Made by a program: the position numbers and the translations under genes
From: Haliotis asinina
Taxonomy: Eukaryota; Mollusca; Gastropoda; Lepetellida; Haliotidae
Length of the DNA: 64,000 bases
Assembly: GCF_037392515.1 (NCBI RefSeq)
Contig: NC_090283.1
Coordinates: 24,492,249 to 24,556,248 of the forward strand
Direction: 5' to 3'
Notes under the pieces: model-generated
Seen by the model: only the letters and a program-made list of their open reading frames with translations
Told to the model about the DNA's origin: nothing
Database searches by the model: none
In this document: in pieces, positions 45,463 to 56,502 of the stretch
How the letters are laid out: every line of letters begins with the position of its first letter
Position numbering within the stretch: the first letter of the stretch is position 1

Positions 45463-45860
45463 GAGTGAGTGAGTTAAAATTTTAGATCACATCGGCAATA
45501 TTACAGCCATATAGCGATGAAAACAAGGAAATCAATCTAAAATACCCGTCGACAAAGGACAGTAAAACTAACTAGATTATCACAGATATATTGATGTTAA
45601 AACTAGTCATGAAATCTAAAATATTTCAACTAGAGAGGACGATACAGCGTATAAAAACAGGCTATAGTTCGCCAACAACTGAAGGTAGATCACCATACTA
45701 GGGACCATGGTGACTTACAGTGCTTTTGCTACCTGCATGGTCCCTAGCGGGATTTAAGTCATCCCTTGAAGTGAATTTTAGCCAAAATTAAAATGACAGG
45801 GATACTACAATTAAAATAGACGGTAAATTTAAATTAACTTTGAATTCCTTGGGACTTATG
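45463..45860 (-). mobile_element. Nimb-type LINE 3' UTR, 5'-truncated copy
   Basis: Tail complement GAGTGAGTGAGTTAAAATTT at the left, then GTCGACAAAGGACAGTAAAA and CTACCTGCATGGTCCCTAGC as in the other copies; stops at GGGACTTATGTACC. Confidence 0.88.
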
Positions 45861-45864
45861 TACC

Positions 45865-46430
45865 AATCAGTCAATGAATCAATCACGTTTATTCAGTACT
45901 TTGGTCGCATGGCCTATAGTACAACACTATTGTACCACACTATTGTACGAATACAATTTGGTCATGTACGGGACCTGGTATAAAGCACATTTTTATAAAC
46001 AGAAATAATAGTATTCATATTTGTACTGTTTAACACATTTATCATACCCCGAGTAGCAATGACAGAATTGTGTGGCAAAAATCTGTTCCCTAGAGATGAA
46101 TATTTACTACAAGCAAATAATACGTGAAGCTTATCTTAACCACAATCTAAGTGATATACACCATTAAGCATATAACAGCTTTCTTTTACATTGTGTCAGT
46201 GTATGAAATAGCGCAGATTTCACTGATTACGGGAAATGTTTCCAAAACATTTTACAGTTGTGATAGCTAGACGACGTCTGTATAGTTTGTGATCAATTAA
46301 ACCATAACTTCCACAGATCAGCCAAACACTGAATGTGATTGGTCTGCAGAATACTTTCAGCCTATGACCAATGTTGTTCTTTTCTGTTTATTTTTCTGAT
46401 TAGGATGGCCGTAACACTAAATGAATCAAC
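45865..46430. other. No recognised feature
   Basis: AT-rich intergenic DNA. Confidence 0.4.
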
Positions 46431-46435
46431 AGGCT

Positions 46436-46566
46436 GAAGGGTGGTGGTTTTGAGTTTAGCTTCGTGCCAAAGAATCGAGTTCGATTCCTCACTTGAGTAT
46501 AATGTGTGAAGTCTATTTCTGTCCCCCGCGGTGATATTGCTCGAATATTGCGTAAAATTCTTCTCA
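46436..46566 (+). mobile_element. SINE-B copy
   Basis: GAATCGAGTTCGATTCCTCA (tRNA B-box region), AATGTGTGAAGTCTATTTCT, then ATATTGCTCGAATATTGCG; worn head and short tail. Confidence 0.75.
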
Positions 46567-46569
46567 TTT

Positions 46570-47600
46570 TCAGTGTGTCGTTACAGTCCGCATTAGCAAA
46601 TCCTCAAAAAACGGCGCTAATGTCACCGTTTTACATTCAACGAATGTGGTACACAAAGCTGTTGAGCACTTAAATCCAGGTGAGATATCTGTGCTTAGGT
46701 TGGCAGTTGTCCGGGTGGCAGCTGTCTGGGTGGCAACTGTGTGGGTTGCAAATGTCTCAGACCCATCCCAATGATCCATTTTGGGTTTAACATTCAGACA
46801 CAGGCAGCACAACATGGAGTTGTTCACTTGAATCCAGTGGACCCATCTATATATTCTGAAACTGTTCCCTGGCTGTTTCTCCATAAACCATTGCTATGAA
46901 CAAAGTTTCATTGTTAGGAAAATGAACATTCACGTAAATCAAAAACAGGGACGAGTAGTTTCTGAGCCTACCATTCGGGAACGTTATGCAGATTTTACAG
47001 GTGTTTCACGGGTATTTTAAGGTTAGTGCCGCGCGAGCTTTCTGGATCCCAGAACGTCAGGTTATACGTAGTCATGAAGAGGTCATTTTCACCGATATAC
47101 CAAACAATAGTAATATTGTCATAACTGGAAGAGATATACCCTACAGAATGAGAATCCTAACAGTGAATTGAATGGGAAACAATTAAGAAATCGGGGCTAC
47201 AGCAGAAGCTTTGTTTAAGGACCAGATTTAGATTTCTCCATGATATCAGAAGGGTTTTCAAAACATTTTTACCTCCCCTCGTACGATATGATTTTGAATA
47301 TTAAAATATGTCATATAATATTATCTCAGTTGAATCTCATATCGGTTTGATGGGAAATGAAACAGCATATGTTCTTACAATGTCAGGATCGTATTATGTT
47401 GATACTGTTGAATTCAGGCCAAAGACATTTTAAACATGCCGTTGTGAAGTCACTCTCCTTGAAATAGCAAAACTCCTGAACTGTTGGAAGGATTGGAAGG
47501 CATGTGCACTCGGTGTCATATCTCTGTGATCAAAGACGACTGAAACAGTTTCAAATTATGTCATAAAGTGTTAACATAAGACAAAATCTGCACTGTTTGT
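46570..47600. other. No recognised feature
   Basis: Open frames at 46570-46884 (-) and 46986-47171 (+) show no known domain. Confidence 0.4.
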
Positions 47601-47601
47601 G

Positions 47602-47745
47602 AGTGAAAGAGTTTAGTTTTACGCCGCACTCAGCTATATTCCAGCTATATGGCGGTGGCCTGTAAATAATCGAGTCTGGATCAGACAATCCAGTGATCAA
47701 TAGCATGAACATCGATCTGCACAAATTGGAACCGGTGAAATGTTT
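47602..47745 (-). mobile_element. SINE-A, tail half
   Basis: GAGTTTAGTTTTACGCCGCA to ATCTGCACAAATTGGAACCG; its head half is missing and a second copy follows directly. Confidence 0.85.
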
Positions 47746-47764
47746 TTTTTGCTTTTGTTTTTGT

Positions 47765-48215
47765 TGCCGCATTTAGCGATTTCTCGATTATATGACGACA
47801 GCTTGTGAAGAATCGAGTATTGTTGCTGTTGTTGTTGTTGTTTTTGGTGTTTGTTATTTTTGTTTCTTGTTTTTTGTGGGTTTTTTTTTTTTTTTTTTTT
47901 TTGGCGTGGGGGGGGGGGTTGTTCTGTTGTTTTTCGGGTGTTTTTTGTTTTTTGTTTTTGTTTTGTTGTTGTTGTTGTTGTTTGCTTTTTTTTGCTTTTT
48001 TTTGGGGGGGGAGGGGGGGTGTTTGCTTTTTTTGTTTTTGTTTGCTTTTATTTGCTTGGTTTGTGGTTGTTGTTGTTGTTTGACCAATGATCGAGGATCG
48101 AACGTCACATGCTTAAAGTTCCAACCAAATCAGTCAGTCTGACCACACAATTCCGTCAATCGCTTTTGACGACTCGTGGATTGCTGAAGACCATTTCTGG
48201 ATCATACCAGAGGAT
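47765..48215 (-). mobile_element. SINE-A split by a T/G-rich tract
   Basis: TTGCCGCATTTAGCGATTTC...GTGAAGAATCGAGTAT, then 47820-48085 of (TTG)n, poly-T and poly-G, then GACCAATGATCGAGG...CAAATCAGTCAGTCTGACCA. The SINE flanks are co-linear, so the tract grew or was inserted inside the element. Open frames in the tract are low-complexity artefacts. Confidence 0.7.
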
Positions 48216-48460
48216 ACTTAAACAAATAGAGGCTACCAACACCAACCACTAGCAACATATACAGAATATATACATTTATCAACATAAACGAAATACCAGA
48301 TTCAGTTTATCTCGTTTTTATCAGACTCGGGACAATGTACGCGTAGTGATATCCAAACTCATCACACTGTCAAACGCCTTCTCGGTAGTTACGACCAGGC
48401 GTTATGGTTATGGACACTGTTGCGAGTTTGCGATAACGACTCCGATCCCAGTCGCCTACG
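48216..48460. other. Upstream region of the Pro/Tyr-rich gene
   Basis: No assigned element. Confidence 0.35.
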
Positions 48461-48467
48461 TCACACA

Positions 48468-48508
48468 TCACATGAAACTGATGACCCATCGTCTGTATAT
48501 ATATATAT
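48468..48508 (+). promoter_or_regulatory. E-box and TATA region of the Pro/Tyr-rich gene
   Basis: TCACATGA (48468-48475), an E-box of the TCAYRTGA type bound by MiT/TFE and USF factors, followed by a TATATATATATATATA stretch (48495-48508), 69-109 bases before the ATG. The paralogue at 61715 has the same order. Confidence 0.45.
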
Positions 48509-48576
48509 GTGTGTGTGTTGATATCGCATATTTAAGTTCATATTAGATCATCATCTGGTGCGATCGAGTGATAATC

Positions 48577-51500
48577 ATGAGCTATCCAGGTAAGTTTTGT
48601 TTGTTCGTTTGTTTGTTTGTTGTTTAATGTCGAACACCACAACAGCACGGCTGTGTGAAGGGTGTATGATAATTGAGTATGACCAGACAATCAAGTGAAT
48701 TACATTCAGGAACATGAGCTACATAAGTAGGAAACAGCATCAGACTGGTTTTACGATCCTTTTTCTGCAATATTCCGATATTGTCGCGACGGCACACAGT
48801 GGGAAATGGGCTTCACCACTGGCACCCATGTTGGGAATCGAACCCGAGCTTAGGCGTGGCCAGCGGACGCTGTAACCACACACCCACACATCTGTGTCCC
48901 CTTATGAAAGACTCTCCCTCTGTGAGAACACGTAAAATACTGTGAAAAAAACTGTGATGTTACTGTATTTCATTTACTAGATGTATTGTTTGAAATTGGC
49001 CTTTATTAATAGAGAGCTTTTATTGTCACGATTTGGCTGAAATATTGCCGATGTGACTTTAAATGTTAACTCACTCACTCACTCATTCACTCACTCACTC
49101 GTTGAACGTTTGCTTAAAACCAGTTTAACCATTTCTTCACGGGATAAAATAGCGTCAAGGAGTATTTCAGACCCCATCTCTCTCCGCTAACTGTAAACCA
49201 AATTCTTTTCAGTAGTTGACAACAGAAGCATTTCCACGAAAAGCAGTAGTAACTTTCTATAACTCGCAGCCATGGAGATACTCTTTCTTTCGAAGACAAT
49301 GTGATTTCTAGAGTACCTCGTCTTTATATTGCTGGAATATTGCTAAAAGCGGCGAAAAGCTATACTCACTCACTCTTTCGACGGATGTACAGTGTTCTAC
49401 CTTACATAAACTGGGGCGGCGGGATAGTCAGGTGGTTAACGCGTTCGCCCGTCACGCTGAAGACCCGGGATCGATTCCCTACATTGGTACTGTATGTGAA
49501 GCCCATTTCTAGTGTTCCCCGCTGTGGTGCTGGAATGTTGCTAACAGCGGCCTAAAACTACACTCACGTACTGACATACACTGACTGCAGTATCGAGAAA
49601 CGAGAGGGGACTAAAGGGGTGGGGTTTTCAGACTCGCTGACTTATTGACGCGTCGCAATTGCGTAGTTCAATACTGTTCATCACTGGATTGTCTGGTCTA
49701 GACTCGACTACTTATAGACCGCTGGAATATTGGTGAGTGCGGCGTGAGAGTTAACTCATATACTTGTTGAAACAAAGACGACTTCACGTTCACTACTCCG
49801 AAGGGGATGTTAAACATGGATTTTGGCATGTGAACATTTCATTTTCCTTAACGAATTGTCACTCCATGTTGAACAGGGGTTATATAGTCGAGAATGTACA
49901 TCTAAAATGTGAGTTTAGTTTTACGCCTTTTTTAGCAATAATTCCAGCACGATGGGTGGGAGGGGGTTCTGACGAACGAAACACTAGCGACCCCGACGCC
50001 CAATATGCTGTCAATACAGAGTGATTACAGCCGGCATGGAAATGGATATCCGGTAGTTCTGGCTTCGACCCATCAAACGTTTAGACAAGTGTAAATGTTG
50101 CCACTTACTCCAGTCATCTGTTCCAATCTAGATTTTGAAAAAATAGTCCATACTGTTTAATGGTACTGTTTGCACATGAACTGATGCATTGTAAAACAAA
50201 TTCATAACGTTGAAAAGATTATTGTCATGAGTTTTAAATATTTTTTTAAACTCAGTAAAAAATCGCGAATTCTTAAGAAAATGTTCACATGCACAATATT
50301 TGTACATGCTTTTCTGCAATTGGTTGCATGATTTTTGTGCAGTTCACCTGCACAAGGTTTGCAGTTGGTTCCCGCAAATTAGTGGATAACTTCCTTCCAA
50401 TTTATGGGTAGGTTGTTGGGTCGTATCGTTCATGGTACAGTGTGACACAATGAGGAGGTGAATATCGCAATGAAACTAACTCGTGTGTTTGTGCCTATGT
50501 CATCGTATGCAGAACAATATCTTCCCTGTTATCTGATAACAGGTCAATATTTTCACAGCTGAGTCAGCCGCCATGTTATCAGCTCTGAAGTATGATAATG
50601 ATTTGATTCACAGGCGATTGTGTTATTTTCAGGCTACCCAGGAAATCCGTATTACCCACAAGGAAACGTGCCCCCACCCCAACCCGGAGCATACCCTCCA
50701 CCTGCAGGTGCCTACCCTCCACAATACCCTGCCGGGGCGTACGCCCCACCGCCTGCGGGATACCCCTACGCCCCACCACCAGGGAGCACAACGGTAGTTG
50801 GACCTCATGGCCAGTCTAGGACAGTGTATAAAGATCCTTTCGGTGACAAGGTCGTGGTCAAGAGGGATGGATTTGGTCATGAGAAGGTCATTGTAAAAGA
50901 GGTCAGTTGCAAGTGGTTTTGCTTCTTGATAAACTTTGTTTTTATTGATACGGTAGGGGAAAGTTCGTTGTTAAAGTAATCACTGCTATGGGCACTGCTT
51001 GAGACACATGGAGACACTGCTTCAGACACAGTACGACACTGTTACCAACAAATACCGACATAGATACAGACACAGGGTGGCAGCCATAGAAACATGACGC
51101 CAGACTGCTGCAAATACATATCACCACAGTTACAGACACATGCCATTACTGAATCAGACATATGCACACACTGCTTCAGACCAGCTTCAGTTACACTCAT
51201 ACACTGCTTCAGACATGTGCAGACACTGCTTCAAACCTGTGCAGACACAGTTTCAGACACACTCCGATACTGATTCAAACATATGCAGACACTGCTTCAG
51301 ACCTGTGCAGACACTGCTTCAGACACACTCCGATACTGATTCAGACATATGCAGACACTGCTTCAGACACACTCCGACACTACTTCAGACACACTAGTAC
51401 TCTGATACTTATTCAGACATGTGCAGACACTGCTTCAGACACACTCCGATACTTATTCAGACATATGCAGACACTGCTTCAGACATAAGCAGACACAACT

Positions 51501-53300
51501 TTCGACACATGAAGAGACCTGTTCAGACATAATTATGCAGACACAATTTTCGACACATGAAGAGAGCGCTTCAGACACATGCAGACACTGCTTTAGGCAT
51601 ATGAAGACACTGCTTCAGATATACTCCAACACTGCTTCAGACATAATCAAATGCTTGCCTGCGCTGATGTTTCAGATTAACAGCTTCATGGTTGGAGATT
51701 CCCACACTTAGGTCATTTTCTGCAATACCCGCAGGAATTTCTGGATTATGTGTCCACAGACAGTTTCCAGACAAAGTGTTCCTAGTCTCACGTTTTCAGG
51801 ATTAACTTTCCTCCCAACAGATACTAAACAGCATAGAAAATGCACCTCTGTTTTATGTCAAGCTATAAAATGGTAGACATAAACATGCACGCTTCATTTT
51901 AAATTGCGTTTCTTTTGCTGTTCAGTATACAAGCTAGAACATAGGTTTCCAGATTAACAAGGTCGGGTCTAAGGAGGTTTAACCGAATCTCTTACAGGAA
52001 CACCACCATCACCCACAGAAGACTGTGTTCAACGACGGATTCGGACACAAGGTAGTGGTCAAGGAGGACAGATTCGGCAACGAGAGAGTTATTGTGAAAG
52101 ACGTGAGTACCAGGAATGACCAGTGCTTTGTTGTTTTTGTTTTTTTGGGTTTTTTTGGTTTTTTTTGTTTTGTTTTTTTTTTGGGGGGGGGAGGGGGGAG
52201 GGTTTTTTTTTTTTTTTGTTCTTTTTTATTTTTAGTTCGAATCTCTTACCGAATGGTACGGTGGGGGTCGCCTTCTAGTTTAAGCGTTCGCTGGTTCGTG
52301 TTCGATTCTCCACAGTGGTACAATGTGTGAAGCCCATTTCTGGTGTGATATTGCTGAAAGCGGCGTAAAACTCACTCACCCACTCACTGCTGGGATATTT
52401 CAGTCTTACCTCCCTTACCACATATCTGTCGATATAGAGTGTGTGGGTTTTGTTCTACGCCGTATTTAGCAATATTACGGCTGGGGGCAGCCACAAATTG
52501 GCTTCACAGATAGTATCCGTGTGGGGAATTGAACCCGGGCCCCCGGAGTGACAAGCGAACGCTTTAACCACTAGGCCTCCCCACTAGGCTAACGATAAGG
52601 CACAACGGCGATGTTCTCTCCAAACCTGGTTATCATCACAAATCACAAGTGAAAGCCTATGAGGGTCCGGGTTACAATTGGTCCCCGTTGCTAGGCAGTT
52701 TCGTGGGAAGAAGCGTGGCTAAACCCGCGTGGATTCCACGTTCGAATTTGTCCCCAGCACCCCATGGCGATGATGTGATGGATCGACTGGTGTGGCTGAC
52801 TGCTCATAATATCAATCACTGGACTGACTGGTCCGAACCCAAATGTTTAGCAATACTCACTCACTCACTCACTCACTCACTCTCAGTATTACACTTTTGG
52901 TCCAGGTTGGAACCCTGCGACTAAAGGGGTCGGGTTATTGACATGTGTCGACGTATCCCAATTGCGCAGATCGATGCTCATACTGTTGATCACTGGATTG
53001 CCAGGTCCAAACTCGATTATTTACAGATCACCGCCATATAGCTGGAACATTTCTAAGTGCGGCGTAAAACTAAAATAACTTTTCTTGACTCAATGATTTA
53101 CAGATTGCCAATGGCTTTTATATAATGCTGAGTACGGCGTTAAACAACATACCTAGCAGCCAACCATTTTCAGAATGTAACACATTTTCACGTACCTTCC
53201 CTTACACATTTTATAATCGTCCTCTCTAAGTATCTCACGTATTGTATATGAATTGTCTCTGCTTCAGAAACACCACCATCACAACCATCGCTTCTTCTAG
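48577..53300 (+). CDS. Small Pro/Tyr-rich protein with D-x-F-G repeats and His tetrads (four exons)
   Basis: Family not recognised. Exons 48577-48589, 50633-50901, 51998-52102 and 53268-53300 have consensus GT/AG ends; phases 1, 0, 0. Product 139 residues with no signal peptide or membrane segment. Residues 1-55 are rich in YP, PPP and AG (MSYPGYPGNPYYPQG, AYPPPAGAYPPQYPAGAYAP). Residues 69-94 and 104-129 are a 26-residue repeat, one per exon (VYKDPFGDKVVVKRDGFGHE and VFNDGFGHKVVVKEDRFGNE), and each repeat is two half-units of D-x-F-G...V-[VI]-V-K. Exons 3 and 4 each start with E/K-HHHH, so the C-terminus may bind metal. AATAAA lies at 53520-53525. Exons 2-3 probably arose by exon duplication. 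A calcium/metal-binding, matrix or biomineral role is speculation. Confidence 0.85.
48745..48892 (-). mobile_element. SINE-B copy (intron 1)
   Basis: GGGAAATGGGCTTCACCACT, then GGGAATCGAACCCGAGCTTA (B-box complement) and GCGGACGCTGTAACCACAC. Confidence 0.85.
49313..49378 (+). mobile_element. SINE-B tail fragment
   Basis: ATTGCTGGAATATTGCTAAA, AGCGGCG, then ACTCACTCACTC. Confidence 0.7.
49413..49570 (+). mobile_element. SINE-B copy (intron 1)
   Basis: A box CAGGTGGTTAACGCG, B box GGGATCGATTCCC, core GTGAAGCCCATTTCTAGTGT, tail GGAATGTTGCTAACAGCGGC. Near complete. Confidence 0.88.
49610..49757 (+). mobile_element. SINE-A copy, 5'-truncated (intron 1)
   Basis: CAGACTCGCTGACTTATTGA, CTGGATTGTCTGGTCTAGAC, GCTGGAATATTGGTGAGTGC tail. 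Confidence 0.8.
49908..50000 (-). mobile_element. SINE-B tail fragment
   Basis: GTGAGTTTAGTTTTACGCCT then TTTTTAGCAATAATTCCAGC; head lost. Confidence 0.65.
50060..50395 (+). repeat. Unclassified interspersed repeat, copy 2
   Basis: Partner of 32120-32455: CATACTGTTTAATGGTACTG, ACATGAACTGATGCATTG, TACATGCTTTTCTGCAATTG, GCACAAGGTTTGCAGTTGGT. Lies in intron 1 of the Pro/Tyr-rich gene, just upstream of exon 2. Confidence 0.75.
51000..51640. repeat. 18-bp minisatellite (intron 2)
   Basis: Imperfect tandem units of the form CAGACACTGCTTCAGACA, with variants such as CTCCGATACTGATTCAGA. Also gives long chance open frames in two frames. Confidence 0.9.
52247..52390 (+). mobile_element. SINE-B copy (intron 3)
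   Basis: TAGTTTAAGCGTTCGCTGGT (A-box side), GTGTTCGATTCTCCAC (B box), GTGTGAAGCCCATTTCTGGT, GCGGCGTAAAACTCACTCAC tail. Confidence 0.88.
52449..52592 (-). mobile_element. SINE-B copy (intron 3)
   Basis: GTATTTAGCAATATTACGGC, GGGAATTGAACCCGGGC (B-box complement), GCGAACGCTTTAACCACTAG. Confidence 0.88.
52700..52885 (+). mobile_element. SINE-A-like copy with rearranged head (intron 3)
   Basis: ATCAATCACTGGACTGACTG then GTCCGAACCC, TTTAGCAATACTCACTCACT. Left part differs from the standard head. Confidence 0.6.
52917..53075 (+). mobile_element. SINE-A copy, 5'-truncated (intron 3)
   Basis: CAATTGCGCAGATCGATGCT, CTGTTGATCACTGGATTGCC, GTGCGGCGTAAAACTAAAA. Confidence 0.88.
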
Positions 53301-53519
53301 ACAGCCAGCGTCGGAAAAGAAACAGATATCCTTATTAATCTCTTGCCTGTCAAAATCAAAATGAGTAAATGACAAGTGTATTCTAATAATTATTGCGCCA
53401 TGGCTAAGGTCAAATTCCACTGTCTCCCTGTGCCTACAAACGTTTTGCGCATGTCATTACAAACTCGAAATGCGCAGACGTTCTGATTTATATGTGAATA
53501 TTAAACAAACCAACAAAAT

Positions 53520-53525
53520 AATAAA
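53520..53525 (+). terminator. Polyadenylation signal of the Pro/Tyr-rich gene
   Basis: AATAAA 220 bases after the stop codon at 53298-53300; the nearest canonical hexamer. Confidence 0.5.
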
Positions 53526-53529
53526 GCGG

Positions 53530-54175
53530 GTGATTCCCTGAGTTTAATATGACATGACTCGAACATAATTGCGATACAACATCCTATTAAGCCAAATGGA
53601 TCTTTATCATAGGAAAATTGAGATTATCTAACGTTGAGGTTTAGATACACATTCAGTAAAGGTGTATTTGTGAAGGACAGTATATTACGTTTGAAACAAA
53701 CGTCTTTAAAACGAAGTGACAGATGTACTATTTTTCTGTCGAAGTATGTATGACTATCTTTCCATAGAGCACTGTTGGTCGTATCGGTCGCTGTACAAAG
53801 GCTTGTGTCATGGGCTGATGATGTACATATCTTTATTGAATAAACCAATATGATTGAAAATGATTCCGTTATAAATTACATACATCGTCAATAGTTAAGG
53901 CATTGCTTGTAAAACCAATCTCCTGAAGAACACACCATGTCACCGTAACGTTTTCGTAAAGTTAGCTCCCTTATGTAGTATCAGGAACCGATAATCGTGT
54001 GTTTGAATCCCATTTCTGGATTATGTCTCCAGATTTTCTATACATGTTCTTCTCTGCTAGAGTGTTAAAGATTGATACCTGTATCAGCTTTCTAAACATT
54101 CAGTCAGCTTCGGTTTATAGATTTCCCAACATTCAGTTCACATGGGTGACTTGTAATACTGTTTCAAAGCGGCAT
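53530..54175. other. No recognised feature
   Basis: AT-rich intergenic DNA. Confidence 0.4.
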
Positions 54176-54849
54176 AAGCACCCAAGATGGGTGCTCGGTA
54201 ACGTTAAGTGCTCTTCTCCAGTGTGGACCCGGGGTAGAATGTGTCCACAGCACCCCATTGCTGGTCGTAAGAGCCGACCAAATTGGGCAACCTGTTTGCC
54301 GTGGGTTTGCGTCCCGTGTCGGTGGAGGACGGGATCCTGGTGGTTGAGGGCAGTGGCAGCTTGAACATTGTTCCTTTTACTCAACACACCACTTCGGCCC
54401 TTACTTCACCTAGACGGGTGGTAGAATCGGCCCGAATCTATCAATCGGCTGGTCACGCCATGCCCTGGGCATGGATAATTATACATCAGTGTACATATTG
54501 ATATTCCATGTGGTTACGATGGAAACCACGAAATTGTTACTATATCACACTTTTGTCTAAGAGTCCTATGCCGGAAGGCGGTGGCTCATGGGCCAATCTG
54601 GCATTAATGACCTCATCATGTAATTGTCTAGGGCCGGACCAGCCTGACCTTTTACTCTATTTGACTATTATAGCTACCTGCGTCCTTCTTGCTGGAGTAT
54701 AGCATCCTTGTAGCCCTGGTTTTGTAGCTGGCTTCCACTGCAATTCCGTCCATGTTGACACTCCATGGTGGGTGGGGAGCAAGGGTGTCGAATATATTTT
54801 TCATTATGGCTTCCCAACTACCTACTGGTTCCAGATAAAAAAAACTAAA

Positions 54850-55640
54850 AGAAGGCGCATTGATAGTGATGCTGCAATCTTCTGATGAGGAATCTATTAA
54901 TAGTAGTAATTCAAGACCCGGTTTCTTGTTGTCAATGGAAGTGATGGTACACCCCTCAAAGTTAATCCTTTCGTCATTTCAAAATCAATTGAAGGCATTT
55001 GTGGAACTGTTAAATATGTTACACGTCTCCGGTCTGGTTCTCTTCTAGTTGAATGTGCAAGGATGCAACAGTCTCAAAATCTTCTCAAAGCTCATCATTT
55101 TGCCAACACTGAGATTGTCGTATCAATCCACAAGACCCTAAATTCATGCAGAGGCATTGTACGTGATCGTGCAATGTGCCTCTCAGATATGTCTGAAGAA
55201 GAGATTGTGGCAGAAATGAAATCTGAAGGAGTAATGTCTGTAAAACGGTTTACAAGGAGAGAAGGTGACAAAACCATAAAAACAAACACCTACCTTTTCA
55301 CTATTCCCCTTACAAAGATTCCACCTTCTGTTAAAGCAGGATATTTCAACATCGGTGTGGATGTGTACATACCAAATCCACACCGTTGTTTTAAATGCCA
55401 ACAATTTGGTCATGGTGCAAGATCTTGCAAAAACACCCAGGTATGCTTCTGGTGTAGTAAATACCATGATGGCACAGACTGCACTGATAACATCAAGTGC
55501 GCAAATTGTAAGGGTGAGCACATGAGTCAAAGGCATGTCCTTCTTTCGTGAAACAGACAAAAAATTTGAAAGTCAAACACACAAATGACATTTCCTTTGC
55601 TGATGCAAGGAAATTGGTTGATAATGAAATATCTTCTTTC
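54850..55640 (+). pseudogene. LINE ORF1, zinc-knuckle protein
   Basis: Open from about 55063 to 55551 with homology on both sides. Domains: KALHHFANTEIVVS-like N-terminal fold (VSIHKTLNSCRGIVRDRA), TYLFTIPLTKIPPSVKAGYF, VDVYIPNPHRCFKCQQFGHG (first CCHC knuckle), CFWCSKYHDGTDC and CANCKGEHMSQ. Shares order and motifs with 13992-14642. A frame change follows the last knuckle. Confidence 0.8.
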
Positions 55641-55649
55641 TTCTCCTCC

Positions 55650-56502
55650 TCGACAACTGGTTAGGCCAAAAGTCGACCTAACATTAACTTGATTTAAAAA
55701 ATCAGAAACTAATGAATTACAATATAAACAAGAATATAATCAATTAAAAACTAAATACAGCAATCATAAACCCTTATTTACAGATGGTTCCAAGGACTGT
55801 GGTGTAGTAGCTTGTGCCACTGTCATTGGATCGAGAACACTATCTTCTAGAATTCCAGATAACAGCTCTATTTTTACTGCAGAAGCAAACGTCATATTGA
55901 CGGCTCTCAAATATATGCAAAGACACCCTAAACGTAAACAATATATAATCTATTCAGACTCTCTTTCTTGCCTTCAGGCGACTAAAATATTTCTTGTAAA
56001 TATCCACTTTAATTAGAAATTATTGAATTTTATAATAATCTGGTTACTGGCCAGTATGACAGTTCTTTTGTTACCCAGCCGCGTTGGCATTTCTGGGAAC
56101 ACACTAGCTGACCTTGCTGCTAAGGCAGCACTCAACAAATCTGTGACACCACTTCTTATTTAACACACTGATTATAAAGCTAGCATTAGGTCTTACATCC
56201 GTGACCTGATGCAGAAGAGGTGGGACACTCAAGTGGGCATCAACAAATTACATGAAATAAAACCCTACATTGAATACACCTACTTGGGTTGTCAGTCCAG
56301 ATTTGAAGAGGTCATCATGCGACGATGTCGTATTGGCCACACAAGATATACACACGAATATTTGCTTAAAGGTAAAGATCCTCCGTTTTGTATCCCTTGT
56401 GATGAAAGAATCACAGTCAAGCATGTCTTCTCCATCACAAGGGACAAATATTTCAATGTCAAAACTGTTAAGGATCTTTTACCACTGTTAGTGTTCATTT
56501 AA
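55650..56502 (+). pseudogene. LINE RNase H and C-terminus
   Basis: LFTDGSKDCGVVACATVIGS, FTAEANVILTALKYMQRHPK, YSDSLSCLQA, then after a shift HVGI-like region SGNTLADLAAKAALNKS, and CIPCDERITVKHV near 56400. Frames change near 55985 and 56070. Confidence 0.8.

Noticed and set aside
47792-48142. Open frames rich in Phe, Val and Gly
   Set aside because: Poly-T/G low-complexity DNA.
51140-51711. Overlapping open frames with CRHCFR and TLLQT repeats
   Set aside because: 18-base minisatellite in an intron; length divisible by three explains the absence of stops.
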